64,000 bases of DNA, from assembly GCA_950097015.1 (NCBI GenBank), contig CATNEN010000037.1, forward strand, positions 2,757,501 to 2,821,500. The letters run 5' to 3'. The notes under the pieces are model-generated. The model was given only the letters and a program-made list of their open reading frames with translations. It was not told the origin of the DNA and did no database searches. The stretch comes from Macrostomum hystrix (lineage: Eukaryota > Platyhelminthes > Macrostomidae). A program made the translations under genes and the position numbers. Every line of letters starts with the position of its first letter. Position 1 is the stretch's first letter. Below are positions 33,306-47,499 of this stretch, piece by piece.

Positions 33306-36300
33306 AGCTACATTCCTTCCAGCTACATTCCTTCCAGCTACATTCCTTCCAGCTACATTCCTTCCAGCTACATTCCTTCCAGCTACTTTCCTTCCAGCTA
33401 CATTCCTTCCAGCTACATTTCTTCCAGCTACATTTCTTCCAGCTACATTCCTTCCAGCTACATTCCTTCCAGCTACATTCCTTCCAGCTACATTCCTTCC
33501 AGCTACATTCCTTCCAGCTACATTCCTTCCAGCTACTTTCCTTCCAGCTACATTCCTTCCAGCTACATTTCTTCCAGCTACATTTCTTCCAGCTACATTC
33601 CTTCCAGCTACATTCCTTCCAGCTACATTCCTTCCAGCTACATTTCTTCCAGCTACATTCCTTCCAGCTACATTCCTTCCAGCTACTTTCCTTCCAGCTA
33701 CATTCCTTGCAGCTACATTCCTTCCAGCTACTTTCCTTCCAGCTACATTCCTTCCAGCTACATTCCTTCCAGCTACATTCCTTCCAGCTACTCTCCTTCC
33801 AGCTACATTCCTTCCAGCTACATTTCTTCCAGCTACATTTCTTCCAGCTACATTCCTTCCAGCTACATTCCTTCCAGCTACTTTCCTTCCAGCTACATTC
33901 CTTGCAGCTACATTCCTTCCAGCTACATTCCTTCCAGCTACTTTCCTTCCAGCTACATTCCTTGCAGCTACATTCCTTCCAGCTACTTTCCTTCCAGCTA
34001 CATTCCTTGCAGCTACATTCCTTCCAGCTACATTCCTTCCAGCTACATTCCTTCCAGCTACATTCCTTCCAGCTACTTTCCTTCCAGCTACATTCCTTGC
34101 AGCTACATTCCTTCCAGCTACATTCCTTCCAGCTACTTTCCTTCCAGCTACATTCCTTCCAGCTACATTCCTTCCAGCTACTTTCCTTCCAGCTACATTC
34201 CTTGCAGCTACATTCCTTCCAGCTACATTCCTTCCAGCTACATTCCTTCCAGCTACATTCCTACCAGCTACATTCCTTCCAGCTACATTCCTTCCAGCTA
34301 CATTCCTTCCAGCTACTTTCCTTCTAGCTACATTCCTTGCAGCTACATTCCTTCCAGCTACATTCCTTCCAGCTACTTTCCTTCCAGCTACATTCCTTGC
34401 AGCTACATTCCTTCCAGCTACTTTCCTTCCAGCTACATTCCTTCCAGCTACATTCCTTCCAGCTACATTCCTTCCAGCTACTCTCCTTCCAGCTACATTC
34501 CTTCCAGCTACATTTCTTCCAGCTACATTTCTTCCAGCTACATTCCTTCCAGCTACATTCCTTCCAGCTACTTTCCTTCCAGCTACATTCCTTGCAGCTA
34601 CATTCCTTCCAGCTACATTCCTTCCAGCTACTTTCCTTCCAGCTACATTCCTTCCAGCTACATTCCTTCCAGCTACTTTCCTTCCAGCTACATTCCTTGC
34701 AGCTACATTCCTTCCAGCTACATTCCTTCCAGCTACTTTCCTTCCAGCTACATTCCTTCCAGCTACATTCCTTCCAGCTACTTTCCTTCCAGCTACATTC
34801 CTTCCAGCTACATTCCTTCCAGCTACATTCCTTCCAGCTACATTCCTTCCAGCTACATTCCTTCCAGCTACATTCCTTCCAGCAACATTCCTTCCAGCTA
34901 CATTCCTTCCAGCTACTTTCCTTCCAGCTACATTCCTTGCAGCTACATTCCTTCCAGCTACATTCCTTCCAGCTACTTTCCTTCCAGCTACATTCCTTGC
35001 AGCTACATTCCTTCCAGCTACTTTCCTTCCAGCTACATTCCTTCCAGCTACATTCCTTCCAGCTACATTCCTTCCAGCTACTTTCCTTCCAGCTACATTC
35101 CTTCCAGCTACATTTCTTCCAGCTACATTCCTTCCAGCTACATTCCTTCCAGCTACATTCCTTCCAGCTACATTCCTTGCAGCTACATTCCTTCCAGCTA
35201 CATTCCTGCCAGCTACTTTCCTTCCAGCTACTTTCCTTCCAGCTACATTCCTTCCAGCTACATTTCTTCCAGCTACATTTCTTCCAGCTACATTCCTTCC
35301 AGCTACATTCCTTCCAGCTACATTCCTTCCAGCTACATTCCTTCCAGCTACATTCCTTCCAGCTACATTCCTTCCAGCTACTTTCCTTCCAGCTACATTC
35401 CTTGCAGCTACATTCCTTCCAGCTACATTCCTTCCAGCTACATTCCTTCCAGCTACATTCCTTCCAGCTACATTTCTTCCAGCTACATTCCTTCCAGCTA
35501 CATTCCTTCCAGCTACATTCCTTCCAGCTACATTCCTTGCAGCTACATTCCTTCCAGCTACATTCCTTCCAGCTACTTTCCTTCCAGCTACATTCCTTCC
35601 AGCTACATTCCTTCCAGCTACTTTCCTTCCAGCTACATTCCTTCCAGCTACTTTCCTTCCAGCTACTTTCCTTCCAGCTACATTCCTTCCAGCTACATTC
35701 CTTCCAGCTACATTCCTTCCAGCTACATTCCTTCCAGCTACTTTCCTTCCAGCTACATTCCTTCCAGCTACATTCCTTCCAGCTACTTTCCTTCCAGCTA
35801 CATTCCTTGCAGCTACATTCCTTCCAGCTACTTTCCTTCCAGCTACATTCCTTCCAGCTACATTCCTTCTAGCTACATTTCTTCCAGCTACATTCCTTCC
35901 AGCTACATTCCTTCCAGCTACATTCCTTCCAGCTACATTCCTTCCAGCTACATTCCTTTCAGCTACATTCCTTCCAGCTACATTCCTTCCAGCTACTTTC
36001 CTTCCAGCTACATTCTTTCCAGCTCCATTCCTTCCAGCTACTTTCCTTCCAGCTACATTCCTTCCAGCTACATTCCTTCCAGCTACTTTCCTTCCAGCTA
36101 CATTTCTTCCAGCTACATTCCTTCCAGCTACTTTCCTTCCAGCTACATTCCTTCCAGCTACATTTCTTCCAGCTACATTCCTTCCAGCTACATTCCTTCC
36201 AGCTACATTCCTTCCAGCTACATTCCTTCCAGCTACATTCCTTCCAGCTACATTCCTTCCAGCTACTTTCCTTCCAGCTACATTCCTTGCAGCTACATTC

Positions 36301-39300
36301 CTTCCAGCTACATTCCTTCCAGCTACTTTCCTTCCAGCTACATTCCTTGCAGCTACATTCCTTCCAGCTACTTTCCTTCCAGCTACATTCCTTCCAGCTA
36401 CATTCCTTCCAGCTACATTCCTTCCAGCAACATTCCTTCCAGCTAATTTCCTTCCAGCTACATTTCTTCCAGCTACATTTCTTCCAGCTACATTCCTTCC
36501 AGCTACATTCCTTCCAGCTACATTTCTTCCAGCTACATTCCTTCCAGCTACATTCCTTCCAGCTACATTCCTTCCAGCTACATTCCTTGCAGCTACATTC
36601 CTTGCAGCTACATTCCTTCCAGCTACTTTCCTTCCAGCTACATTCCTTCCAGCTACATTCCTTGCAGCAACATTCCTTCCAGCTCCATTCCTTCCAGCTA
36701 CTTTCCTTCAAGCTACTTTCCTTCCAGCTACATTCCTTCCAGCTACTTTCCTTCCAGCTACTTTCCTTCCAGCTACATTCCTTCAAGTTCCATTCCTTCC
36801 AGCTACTTTCCTTCCAGCTACTTTCCTTCCAGCTACTTTCCTTCCAGCTACTTTCCTTCCAGCTACTTTCCTTCCAGCTACATTCCTTCCAGCTACTTTC
36901 CTTCCAGCTACATTCCTTGCAGCAACATTCCTTCCAGCTCCATTCCTTCCAGCTACTTTCCTTCCAGCTACTGTCCTTCCAGCTACATTCCTTCCAGCTA
37001 CATTCCTTCCAGCTACATTCCTTCCAGCTACTTTCCTTCCAGCTACATTCCTTCCAGCTACATTTCTTCCAGCTACATTCCTTCCAGCTACTTTCCTTCC
37101 AGCTACATTCCTTCCAGCTACATTCCTTCCAGCTACATTTCTTCCAGCTACATTTCTTCCAGCTACATTCCTTCCAGCTACATTCCTTCCAGCTACATTC
37201 CTTCCAGCTACATTCCTTCCAGCTACATTCCTTCCAGCTACATTCCTTCCAGCTACTTTCCTTCCAGCTACATTCCTTCCAGCTACATTCCTTCCAGCTA
37301 CATTCCTTCCAGCAACATTCCTTCCAGCTACATTCCTTTCAGCTACATTCCTTCCAGCTACATTTCTTCCAGCTACATTCCTTCCAGCTACATTCCTTCC
37401 AGCTACATTCCTTCCAGCTACATTCCTTCCAGCTACATTCCTTCCAGCTACTTTCCTTCCAGCTACATTCCTTCCAGCTACATTTCTTCCAGCTACATTC
37501 CTTCCAGCTACTTTCCTTCCAGCTACATTCCTTCCAGCTACATTTCTTCCAGCTACATTTCTTCCAGCTACATTCCTTCCAGCTACATTCCTTCCAGCTA
37601 CATTCCTTCCAGCTACATTCCTTCCAGCTACTTTCCTTCCAGCTACATTCCTTGCAGCTACATTCCTTCCAGCTACTTTCCTTCCAGCTACATTCCTTCC
37701 AGCTACATTCCTTCCAGCTACATTTCTTCCAGCTACATTCCTTCCAGCTACATTCCTTCCAGCTACATTCCTTCCAGCTACATTCCTTCCAGCTACATTC
37801 CTTCCAGCTACATTCCTTTCAGCTACATTCCTTCCAGCTACATTCCTTCCAGCTACTTTCCTTCCAGCTACATTCTTTCCAGCTCCATTCCTTCCAGCTA
37901 CTTTCCTTCCAGCTACATTCCTTCCAGCTACATTCCTTCCAGCTACTTTCCTTCCAGCTACATTTCTTCCAGCTACATTCCTTCCAGCTACATTCCTTCC
38001 AGCTACTTTCCTTCCAGCTACATTCCTTGCAGCTACATTCCTTCCAGCTACATTCCTTCCAGCTACATTCCTTCCAGCTACATTCCTTCCAGCTACATTC
38101 CTTCCAGCTACATTCCTTCCAGCTACATTTCTTCCAGCTACATTCCTTGCAGCTACATTCCTTCCAGCTACATTCCTTCCAGCTACTTTCCTTCCAGCTA
38201 CATTCCTTGCAGCTACATTCCTTCCAGCTACTTTCCTTCCAGCTACATTCCTTCCAGCTACATTCCTTCCAGCTACATTCCTTCCAGCAACATTCCTTCC
38301 AGCTAATTTCCTTCCAGCTACATTTCTTCCAGCTACATTTCTTCCAGCTACATTCCTTCCAGCTACATTCCTTCCAGCTACATTCCTTCCAGCTACATTC
38401 CTTGCAGCTACATTCCTTCCAGCTACATTCCTTCCAGCTACTTTCCTTCCAGCTACATTCCTTCCAGCTACATTTCTTCCAGCAACATTCCTTCCAGCTA
38501 CTTTCCTTCCAGCTACATTCCTTCCAGCTACATTTCTTCCAGCTACATTTCTTCCAGCTACATTCCTTCCAGCTACATTCCTTCCAGCTACATTCCTTCC
38601 AGCTACTTTCCTTCCAGCTACATTCCTTCCAGCTACATTTCTTCCAGCTACATTTCTTCCAGCTACATTCCTTCCAGCTACATTCCTTCCAGCTACATTC
38701 CTTCCAGCTACATTCCTTCCAGCTACATTCCTTCCAGCTACATTCCTTCCAGCTACTTTCCTTCCAGCTACATTCCTTGCAGCTACATTCCTTCCAGCTA
38801 CTTTCCTTCCAGCTACATTCCTTCCAGCTACATTCCTTCCAGCTACATTTCTTCCAGCTACATTCCTTCCAGCTACATTCCTTCCAGCTACATTCCTTCC
38901 AGCTACATTCCTTGCAGCTACATTCCTTCCAGCTACATTCCTTCCAGCTACATTCCTTCCAGCTACATTCCTTCCAGCTACATTCCTTGCAGCAACATTC
39001 CTTCCAGCTTCATTCCTTCCAGCTACTTTCCTTCAAGCTACTGTCCTTCCAGCTACTTTCCTTCCAGCTACATTCCTTCCAGCTACATTCCTTCAAGCTC
39101 CATTCCTTCCAGCTACATTCCTTGCAGCTACATTCCTTCCAGCTACATTCCTTCCAGCTACATTCCTTCCAGCTACATTCCTTCCAGCTACATTCCTTGC
39201 AGCAACATTCCTTCCAGCTCCATTCCTTCCAGCTACTTTCCTTCAAGCTACTGTCCTTCCAGCTACTTTCCTTCCAGCTACTTTCCTTCCAGCTACATTC

Positions 39301-42300
39301 CTTCCAGCTACATTTCTTCCAGCTACATTTCTTCCAGCTACATTCCTTCCAGCTACATTCCTTCCAGCTACATTCCTTCCAGCTACATTCCTTCCAGCTA
39401 CATTCCTTCCAGCTACATTCCTTCCAGCTACATTCCTTCCAGCTACATTCCTTCCAGCTACTTTCCTTCCAGCTACATTCCTTCCAGCTACATTCCTTCC
39501 AGCTACTTTCCTTCCAGCTACATTCCTTCCAGCTACATTCCTTCCAGCTACTTTCCTTCCAGCTACATTCCTTGCAGCTACATTCCTTCCAGCTACTTTC
39601 CTTCCAGCTACATTCCTTCCAGCTACATTCCTTCTAGCTACATTTCTTCCAGCTACATTCCTTCCAGCTACATTCCTTACAGCTACATTCCTTCCAGCTA
39701 CATTCCTTCCAGCTACATTCCTTTCAGCTACATTCCTTCCAGCTACATTCCTTCCAGCTACTTTCCTTCCAGCTACATTCTTTCCAGCTCCATTCCTTCC
39801 AGCTACTTTCCTTCCAGCTACATTCCTTCCAGCTACATTCCTTCCAGCTACTTTCCTTCCAGCTACATTTCTTCCAGCTACATTCCTTCCAGCTACTTTC
39901 CTTCCAGCTACATTCCTTCCAGCTACATTTCTTCCAGCTACATTCCTTCCAGCTACATTCCTTCCAGCTACATTCCTTCCAGCTACATTCCTTCCAGCTA
40001 CATTCCTTCCAGCTACATTCCTTCCAGCTACTTTCCTTCCAGCTACATTCCTTGCAGCTACATTCCTTCCAGCTACATTCCTTCCAGCTACATTCCTTCC
40101 AGCTACATTCCTTGCAGCTACATTCCTTCCAGCTACTTTCCTTCCAGCTACATTCCTTCCAGCTACATTCCTTCCAGCTACATTCCTTCCAGCAACATTC
40201 CTTCCAGCTAATTTCCTTTCAGCTACATTTCTTCCAGCTACATTCCTTCCAGCTACATTCCTTCCAGCTACATTTCTTCCAGCTACATTCCTTCCAGCTA
40301 CATTCCTTCCAGCTACATTCCTTCCAGCTACATTCCTTGCAGCTACATTCCTTCCAGCTACATTCCTTCCAGCTACATTCCTTCCAGCTACATTCCTTCC
40401 AGCTACATTCCTTGCAGCAACATTCCTTCCAGCTCCATTCCTTCCAGCTACTTTCCTTCAAGCTACTGTCCTTCCAGCTACTTTCCTTCCAGCTACTTTC
40501 CTTCCAGCTACATTCCTTCAAGTTCCATTCCTTCCAGCTACTTTCCTTCCAGCTACTTTCCTTCCAGCTACTTTCCTTCCAGCTACTTTCCTTCCAGCTA
40601 CTTTCCTTCCAGCTACATTCCTTCCAGCTACTTTCCTTCCAGCTACATTCCTTGCAGCAACATTCCTTCCAGCTCCATTCCTTCCAGCTACTTTCCTTCC
40701 AGCTACTGTCCTTCCAGCTACATTCCTTCCAGCTACATTCCTTCCAGCTACATTCCTTCCAGCTACTTTCCTTCCAGCTACATTCCTTCCAGCTACATTT
40801 CTTCCAGCTACATTCCTTCCAGCTACTTTCCTTCCAGCTACATTCCTTCCAGCTACATTCCTTCCAGCTACATTTCTTCCAGCTACATTTCTTCCAGCTA
40901 CATTCCTTCCAGCTACATTCCTTCCAGCTACATTCCTTCCAGCTACATTCCTTCCAGCTACATTCCTTCCAGCTACATTCCTTCCAGCTACTTTCCTTCC
41001 AGCTACATTCCTTCCAGCTACATTCCTTCCAGCTACATTCCTTCCAGCAACATTCCTTCCAGCTACATTCCTTTCAGCTACATTCCTTCCAGCTACATTT
41101 CTTCCAGCTACATTCCTTCCAGCTACATTCCTTCCAGCTACATTCCTTCCAGCTACATTCCTTCCAGCTACATTCCTTCCAGCTACTTTCCTTCCAGCTA
41201 CATTCCTTCCAGCTACATTTCTTCCAGCTACATTCCTTCCAGCTACTTTCCTTCCAGCTACATTCCTTCCAGCTACATTTCTTCCAGCTACATTTCTTCC
41301 AGCCACATTCCTTCCAGCTACATTCCTTCCAGCTACATTCCTTCCAGCTACATTCCTTCCAGCTACTTTCCTTCCAGCTACATTCCTTGCAGCTACATTC
41401 CTTCCAGCTACTTTCCTTCCAGCTACATTCCTTCCAGCTACATTCCTTCCAGCTACATTTCTTCCAGCTACATTCCTTCCAGCTACATTCCTTCCAGCTA
41501 CATTCCTTCCAGCTACATTCCTTCCAGCTACATTCCTTCCAGCTACATTCCTTTCAGCTACATTCCTTCCAGCTACATTCCTTCCAGCTACTTTCCTTCC
41601 AGCTACATTCTTTCCAGCTCCATTCCTTCCAGCTACTTTCCTTCCAGCTACATTCCTTCCAGCTACATTCCTTCCAGCTACTTTCCTTCCAGCTACATTT
41701 CTTCCAGCTACATTCCTTCCAGCTACATTCCTTCCAGCTACTTTCCTTCCAGCTACATTCCTTGCAGCTACATTCCTTCCAGCTACATTCCTTCCAGCTA
41801 CATTCCTTCCAGCTACATTCCTTCCAGCTACATTCCTTCCAGCTACATTCCTTCCAGCTACATTTCTTCCAGCTACATTCCTTGCAGCTACATTCCTTCC
41901 AGCTACATTCCTTCCAGCTACTTTCCTTCCAGCTACATTCCTTGCAGCTACATTCCTTCCAGCTACTTTCCTTCCAGCTACATTCCTTCCAGCTACATTC
42001 CTTCCAGCTACATTCCTTCCAGCAACATTCCTTCCAGCTAATTTCCTTCCAGCTACATTTCTTCCAGCTACATTTCTTCCAGCTACATTCCTTCCAGCTA
42101 CATTCCTTCCAGCTACATTCCTTCCAGCTACATTCCTTGCAGCTACATTCCTTCCAGCTACATTCCTTCCAGCTACTTTCCTTCCAGCTACATTCCTTCC
42201 AGCTACATTTCTTCCAGCTACATTCCTTCCAGCTACTTTCCTTCCAGCTACATTCCTTCCAGCTACATTTCTTCCAGCTACATTTCTTCCAGCCACATTC

Positions 42301-45300
42301 CTTCCAGCTACATTCCTTCCAGCTACATTCCTTCCAGCTACATTCCTTCCAGCTACTTTCCTTCCAGCTACATTCCTTGCAGCTACATTCCTTCCAGCTA
42401 CATTCCTTCCAGCTACATTCCTTCCAGCTACATTCCTTCCAGCTACATTTCTTCCAGCTACATTCCTTCCAGCTACATTCCTTCCAGCTACATTCCTTCC
42501 AGCTACATTCCTTCCAGCTACATTCCTTCCAGCTACATTCCTTTCAGCTACATTCCTTCCAGCTACATTCCTTCCAGCTACTTTCCTTCCAGCTACATTC
42601 TTTCCAGCTCCATTCCTTCCAGCTACTTTCCTTCCAGCTACATTCCTTCCAGCTACATTCCTTCCAGCTACTTTCCTTCCAGCTACATTTCTTCCAGCTA
42701 CATTCCTTCCAGCTACATTCCTTCCAGCTACTTTCCTTCCAGCTACATTCCTTGCAGCTACATTCCTTCCAGCTACATTCCTTCCAGCTACATTCCTTCC
42801 AGCTACATTCCTTCCAGCTACATTCCTTCCAGCTACATTCCTTCCAGCTACATTTCTTCCAGCTACATTCCTTGCAGCTACATTCCTTCCAGCTACATTC
42901 CTTCCAGCTACTTTCCTTCCAGCTACATTCCTTGCAGCTACATTCCTTCCAGCTACTTTCCTTCCAGCTACATTCCTTCCAGCTACATTCCTTCCAGCTA
43001 CATTCCTTCCAGCAACATTCCTTCCAGCTAATTTCCTTCCAGCTACATTTCTTCCAGCTACATTTCTTCCAGCTACATTCCTTCCAGCTACATTCCTTCC
43101 AGCTACATTCCTTCCAGCTACATTCCTTGCAGCTACATTCCTTCCAGCTACATTCCTTCCAGCTACTTTCCTTCCAGCTACATTCCTTCCAGCTACATTT
43201 CTTCCAGCTACATTCCTTCCAGCTACTTTCCTTCCAGCTACATTCCTTCCAGCTACATTTCTTCCAGCTACATTTCTTCCAGCTACATTCCTTCCAGCTA
43301 CATTCCTTGCAGCTACATTCCTTCCAGCTACTTTCCTTCCAGCTACATTCCTTCCAGCTACATTCCTTCCAGCTACATTCCTTCCAGCAACATTCCTTCC
43401 AGCTAATTTCCTTTCAGCTACATTTCTTCCAGCTACATTCCTTCCAGCTACATTCCTTCCAGCTACATTTCTTCCAGCTACATTCCTTCCAGCTACATTC
43501 CTTCCAGCTACATTCCTTCCAGCTACATTCCTTGCAGCTACATTCCTTCCAGCTACATTCCTTCCAGCTACATTCCTTCCAGCTACATTCCTTCCAGCTA
43601 CATTCCTTGCAGCAACATTCCTTCCAGCTCCATTCCTTCCAGCTACTTTCCTTCAAGCTACTGTCCTTCCAGCTACTTTCCTTCCAGCTACTTTCCTTCC
43701 AGCTACATTCCTTCAAGTTCCATTCCTTCCAGCTACTTTCCTTCCAGCTACTTTCCTTCCAGCTACTTTCCTTCCAGCTACTTTCCTTCCAGCTACTTTC
43801 CTTCCAGCTACATTCCTTCCAGCTACTTTCCTTCCAGCTACATTCCTTGCAGCAACATTCCTTCCAGCTCCATTCCTTCCAGCTACTTTCCTTCCAGCTA
43901 CTGTCCTTCCAGCTACATTCCTTCCAGCTACATTCCTTCCAGCTACATTCCTTCCAGCTACTTTCCTTCCAGCTACATTCCTTCCAGCTACATTTCTTCC
44001 AGCTACATTCCTTCCAGCTACTTTCCTTCCAGCTACATTCCTTCCAGCTACATTCCTTCCAGCTACATTTCTTCCAGCTACATTTCTTCCAGCTACATTC
44101 CTTCCAGCTACATTCCTTCCAGCTACATTCCTTCCAGCTACATTCCTTCCAGCTACATTCCTTCCAGCTACATTCCTTCCAGCTACTTTCCTTCCAGCTA
44201 CATTCCTTCCAGCTACATTCCTTCCAGCTACATTCCTTCCAGCAACATTCCTTCCAGCTACATTCCTTTCAGCTACATTCCTTCCAGCTACATTTCTTCC
44301 AGCTACATTCCTTCCAGCTACATTCCTTCCAGCTACATTCCTTCCAGCTACATTCCTTCCAGCTACATTCCTTCCAGCTACTTTCCTTCCAGCTACATTC
44401 CTTCCAGCTACATTTCTTCCAGCTACATTCCTTCCAGCTACTTTCCTTCCAGCTACATTCCTTCCAGCTACATTTCTTCCAGCTACATTTCTTCCAGCCA
44501 CATTCCTTCCAGCTACATTCCTTCCAGCTACATTCCTTCCAGCTACATTCCTTCCAGCTACTTTCCTTCCAGCTACATTCCTTGCAGCTACATTCCTTCC
44601 AGCTACTTTCCTTCCAGCTACATTCCTTCCAGCTACATTCCTTCCAGCTACATTTCTTCCAGCTACATTCCTTCCAGCTACATTCCTTCCAGCTACATTC
44701 CTTCCAGCTACATTCCTTCCAGCTACATTCCTTCCAGCTACATTCCTTTCAGCTACATTCCTTCCAGCTACATTCCTTCCAGCTACTTTCCTTCCAGCTA
44801 CATTCTTTCCAGCTCCATTCCTTCCAGCTACTTTCCTTCCAGCTACATTCCTTCCAGCTACATTCCTTCCAGCTACTTTCCTTCCAGCTACATTTCTTCC
44901 AGCTACATTCCTTCCAGCTACATTCCTTCCAGCTACTTTCCTTCCAGCTACATTCCTTGCAGCTACATTCCTTCCAGCTACATTCCTTCCAGCTACATTC
45001 CTTCCAGCTACATTCCTTCCAGCTACATTCCTTCCAGCTACATTCCTTCCAGCTACATTTCTTCCAGCTACATTCCTTGCAGCTACATTCCTTCCAGCTA
45101 CATTCCTTCCAGCTACTTTCCTTCCAGCTACATTCCTTGCAGCTACATTCCTTCCAGCTACTTTCCTTCCAGCTACATTCCTTCCAGCTACATTCCTTCC
45201 AGCTACATTCCTTCCAGCAACATTCCTTCCAGCTAATTTCCTTCCAGCTACATTTCTTCCAGCTACATTTCTTCCAGCTACATTCCTTCCAGCTACATTC

Positions 45301-46580
45301 CTTCCAGCTACATTCCTTCCAGCTACATTCCTTGCAGCTACATTCCTTCCAGCTACATTCCTTCCAGCTACTTTCCTTCCAGCTACATTCCTTCCAGCTA
45401 CATTTCTTCCAGCTACATTCCTTCCAGCTACTTTCCTTCCAGCTACATTCCTTCCAGCTACATTTCTTCCAGCTACATTTCTTCCAGCTACATTCCTTCC
45501 AGCTACATTCCTTCCAGCTACATTCCTTTCAGCTACTTTCCTTCCAGCTACATTCCTTCCAGCTACATTTCTTCCAGCTACATTTCTTCCAGCTACATTC
45601 CTTCCAGCTACATTCCTTCCAGCTACATTCCTTCCAGCTACATTCCTTCCAGCTACATTCCTTCCAGCTACATTCCTTCCAGCTACTTTCCTTCCAGCTA
45701 CATTCCTTGCAGCTACATTCCTTCCAGCTACTTTCCTTCCAGCTACATTCCTTCCAGCTACATTCCTTCCAGCTACATTTCTTCCAGCTACATTCCTTCC
45801 AGCTACATTCCTTCCAGCTACATTCCTTCCAGCTACATTCCTTGCAGCTACATTCCTTCCAGCTACATTCCTTCCAGCTACATTCCTTCCAGCTACATTC
45901 CTTCCAGCTACATTCCTTGCAGCAACATTCCTTCCAGCTTCATTCCTTCCAGCTACTTTCCTTCAAGCTACTGTCCTTCCAGCTACTTTCCTTCCAGCTA
46001 CTTTCCTTCCAGCTACATTCCTTCAAGCTCCATTCCTTCCAGCTACATTCCTTGCAGCTACATTCCTTCCAGCTACATTCCTTCCAGCTACATTCCTTCC
46101 AGCTACATTCCTTCCAGCTACATTCCTTGCAGCAACATTCCTTCCAGCTCCATTCCTTCCAGCTACTTTCCTTCAAGCTTCTGTCCTTCCAGCTACTTTC
46201 CTTCCAGCTACTTTCCTTCCAGCTACATTCCTTCAAGCTCCATTCCTTCCAGCTACTTTCCTTCCAGCTACTTTCCTTCCAGCTACTTTCCTTCCAGCTA
46301 CTTTCCTTCCAGCTACATTCCTTCCAGCTACATTCCTTCCAGCTACATTCCTTGCAGCAACATTCCCTCCAGCTACATTCCTTCCAGCTACTTTCCTTCC
46401 AGCTACTTTCCTTCCAGCTACATTCCTTCCAGCTACATTCCTTCCAGCTACATTCCTTGCAGCTACATTTCTTCCAGCTACATTTCTTCCAGCTACATTC
46501 CTTCCAGCTACATTCCTTCCAGCTACATTCCTTCCAGCTACATTCCTTCCAGCTACATTCCTTCCAGCTACATTCCTTCC
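33306..46580. repeat. 13.3 kb satellite of a 15-bp unit (about 885 copies) with higher-order structure
   Basis: The unit is CTACATTCCTTCCAG. Recurrent variants are CTACTTTCC, CTACATTTC, CCTTGCAG, AGCAACATT, AGCTAATTT and rarely AGCCACATT or CTTCAAG. Rare variants act as landmarks. AGCTAATTT lies at 36441, 38301, 40206, 42036, 43026, 43401 and 45231; AGCCACATT at 41301, 42291 and 44496; CTTCAAGTTC at 36781, 40516 and 43711. Recurrent spacings are 3195 bp (213 units) and 990 bp (66 units), others being 1860 and 3735 bp, all multiples of 15. The unit is stop-free in the plus frame, giving an apparent 2177-codon ORF of LHSFQ pentapeptides (40052-46585). Variants are mostly amino-acid changing, so I do not regard it as protein. 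Confidence 0.98.
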
Positions 46581-46599
46581 ATTAGCATTCCTTGAGAAC

Positions 46600-47495
46600 T
46601 GTTCGTAGCTAGTCCTCTGTACAGCTCAATATTGTTTCGTCACAAGCTTTCAGTGTCGTTAATGCAGCTGTTGCAAAAGAGTATTGTAACTATAACAATT
46701 ATATTTTTTATTACCTACAGTTTGTTAGTCGAGTAAGAGCATAAAAATGCATTGTCACGCCTTCGATGTGATCAATAGCATATTGGCCAGTTTTCTCTCC
46801 ACAGCACATAGCATGAGAAACTCATGTCAGAATCAGAATTAAACGCAATTTACCCAGCTAAATGACTATCCAGGTGAGCACGCAACAATCATCATCTTTG
46901 TGTAGGCTTTTCCCACAGTCCAACCACCCCCCTTGGTCGCCTAATAGACACCTGACACAGTGTTGTGTCAGGTGACACCAGCGAACACGCCAACCTCCTC
47001 GCCTCAAAGCCGCGGTATCACTGAATGCCTTACAGGTGAGAGAAAGTGATACAGATATCATTATATACACTTGTGCAAGCGAATTAGGTGGGAATGAATT
47101 CATGTTAATAGACAGGGGTGTGGCGCTTGATCGCCGATAATTAATTGGGAGGCGGTCTCAGTGGTAGGGCTGCAGGAAATCTAATCTGTCGGCGAGGTCT
47201 CCTCCATGCAGTCAGTTTGTGTCTGGTATCCCATTACAACTTGGTCTGGGGCGCATCGCTAACTCATCGCAGACACCAACCCCAACCTCCCAATGTCCAT
47301 AACTATCCATAAAGCCCAATGCTGAGAGTTGAGTTACACCAAATTACCGGCCCACTCACTGGCTTATCTACATTTTATAGATACATGTCTATTTGCCTTG
47401 TATGCCCCTTTGTGTTTGCTCATGTCTGCTAGCATTTCTCAGGCACATTAGAGCTCTCCTGCATCCTGCCCCTTCTTGCTTTCCTTCTCTCCCTA
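46600..47495. other. No gene recognised; possible second tRNA-like repeat at 47140-47330
   Basis: GGAGGCGGTCTCAGTGGTAGGGC at about 47150 loosely resembles a tRNA A-box head, but no B-box or second copy was found. A short inverted repeat (CACCTGACACAGTGTTGTGTCAGGTG) lies at about 46950-46975. No coding exon identified. Confidence 0.4.
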
Positions 47496-47499
47496 ACTG

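Noticed and set aside
33212-46585. Very long plus-strand frames (371, 511, 1116 and 2177 codons) of LHSFQ repeats, and minus frames of WKECS or AGRNV repeats
   Set aside because: The 15-bp unit has no stop in these frames, variants are mostly amino-acid changing, and several frames on both strands are equally open. No splice or start context suggests a gene.
47140-47330. Second type of tRNA-derived SINE
   Set aside because: Only an A-box-like head was visible. No B-box, tail, target duplication or second copy.
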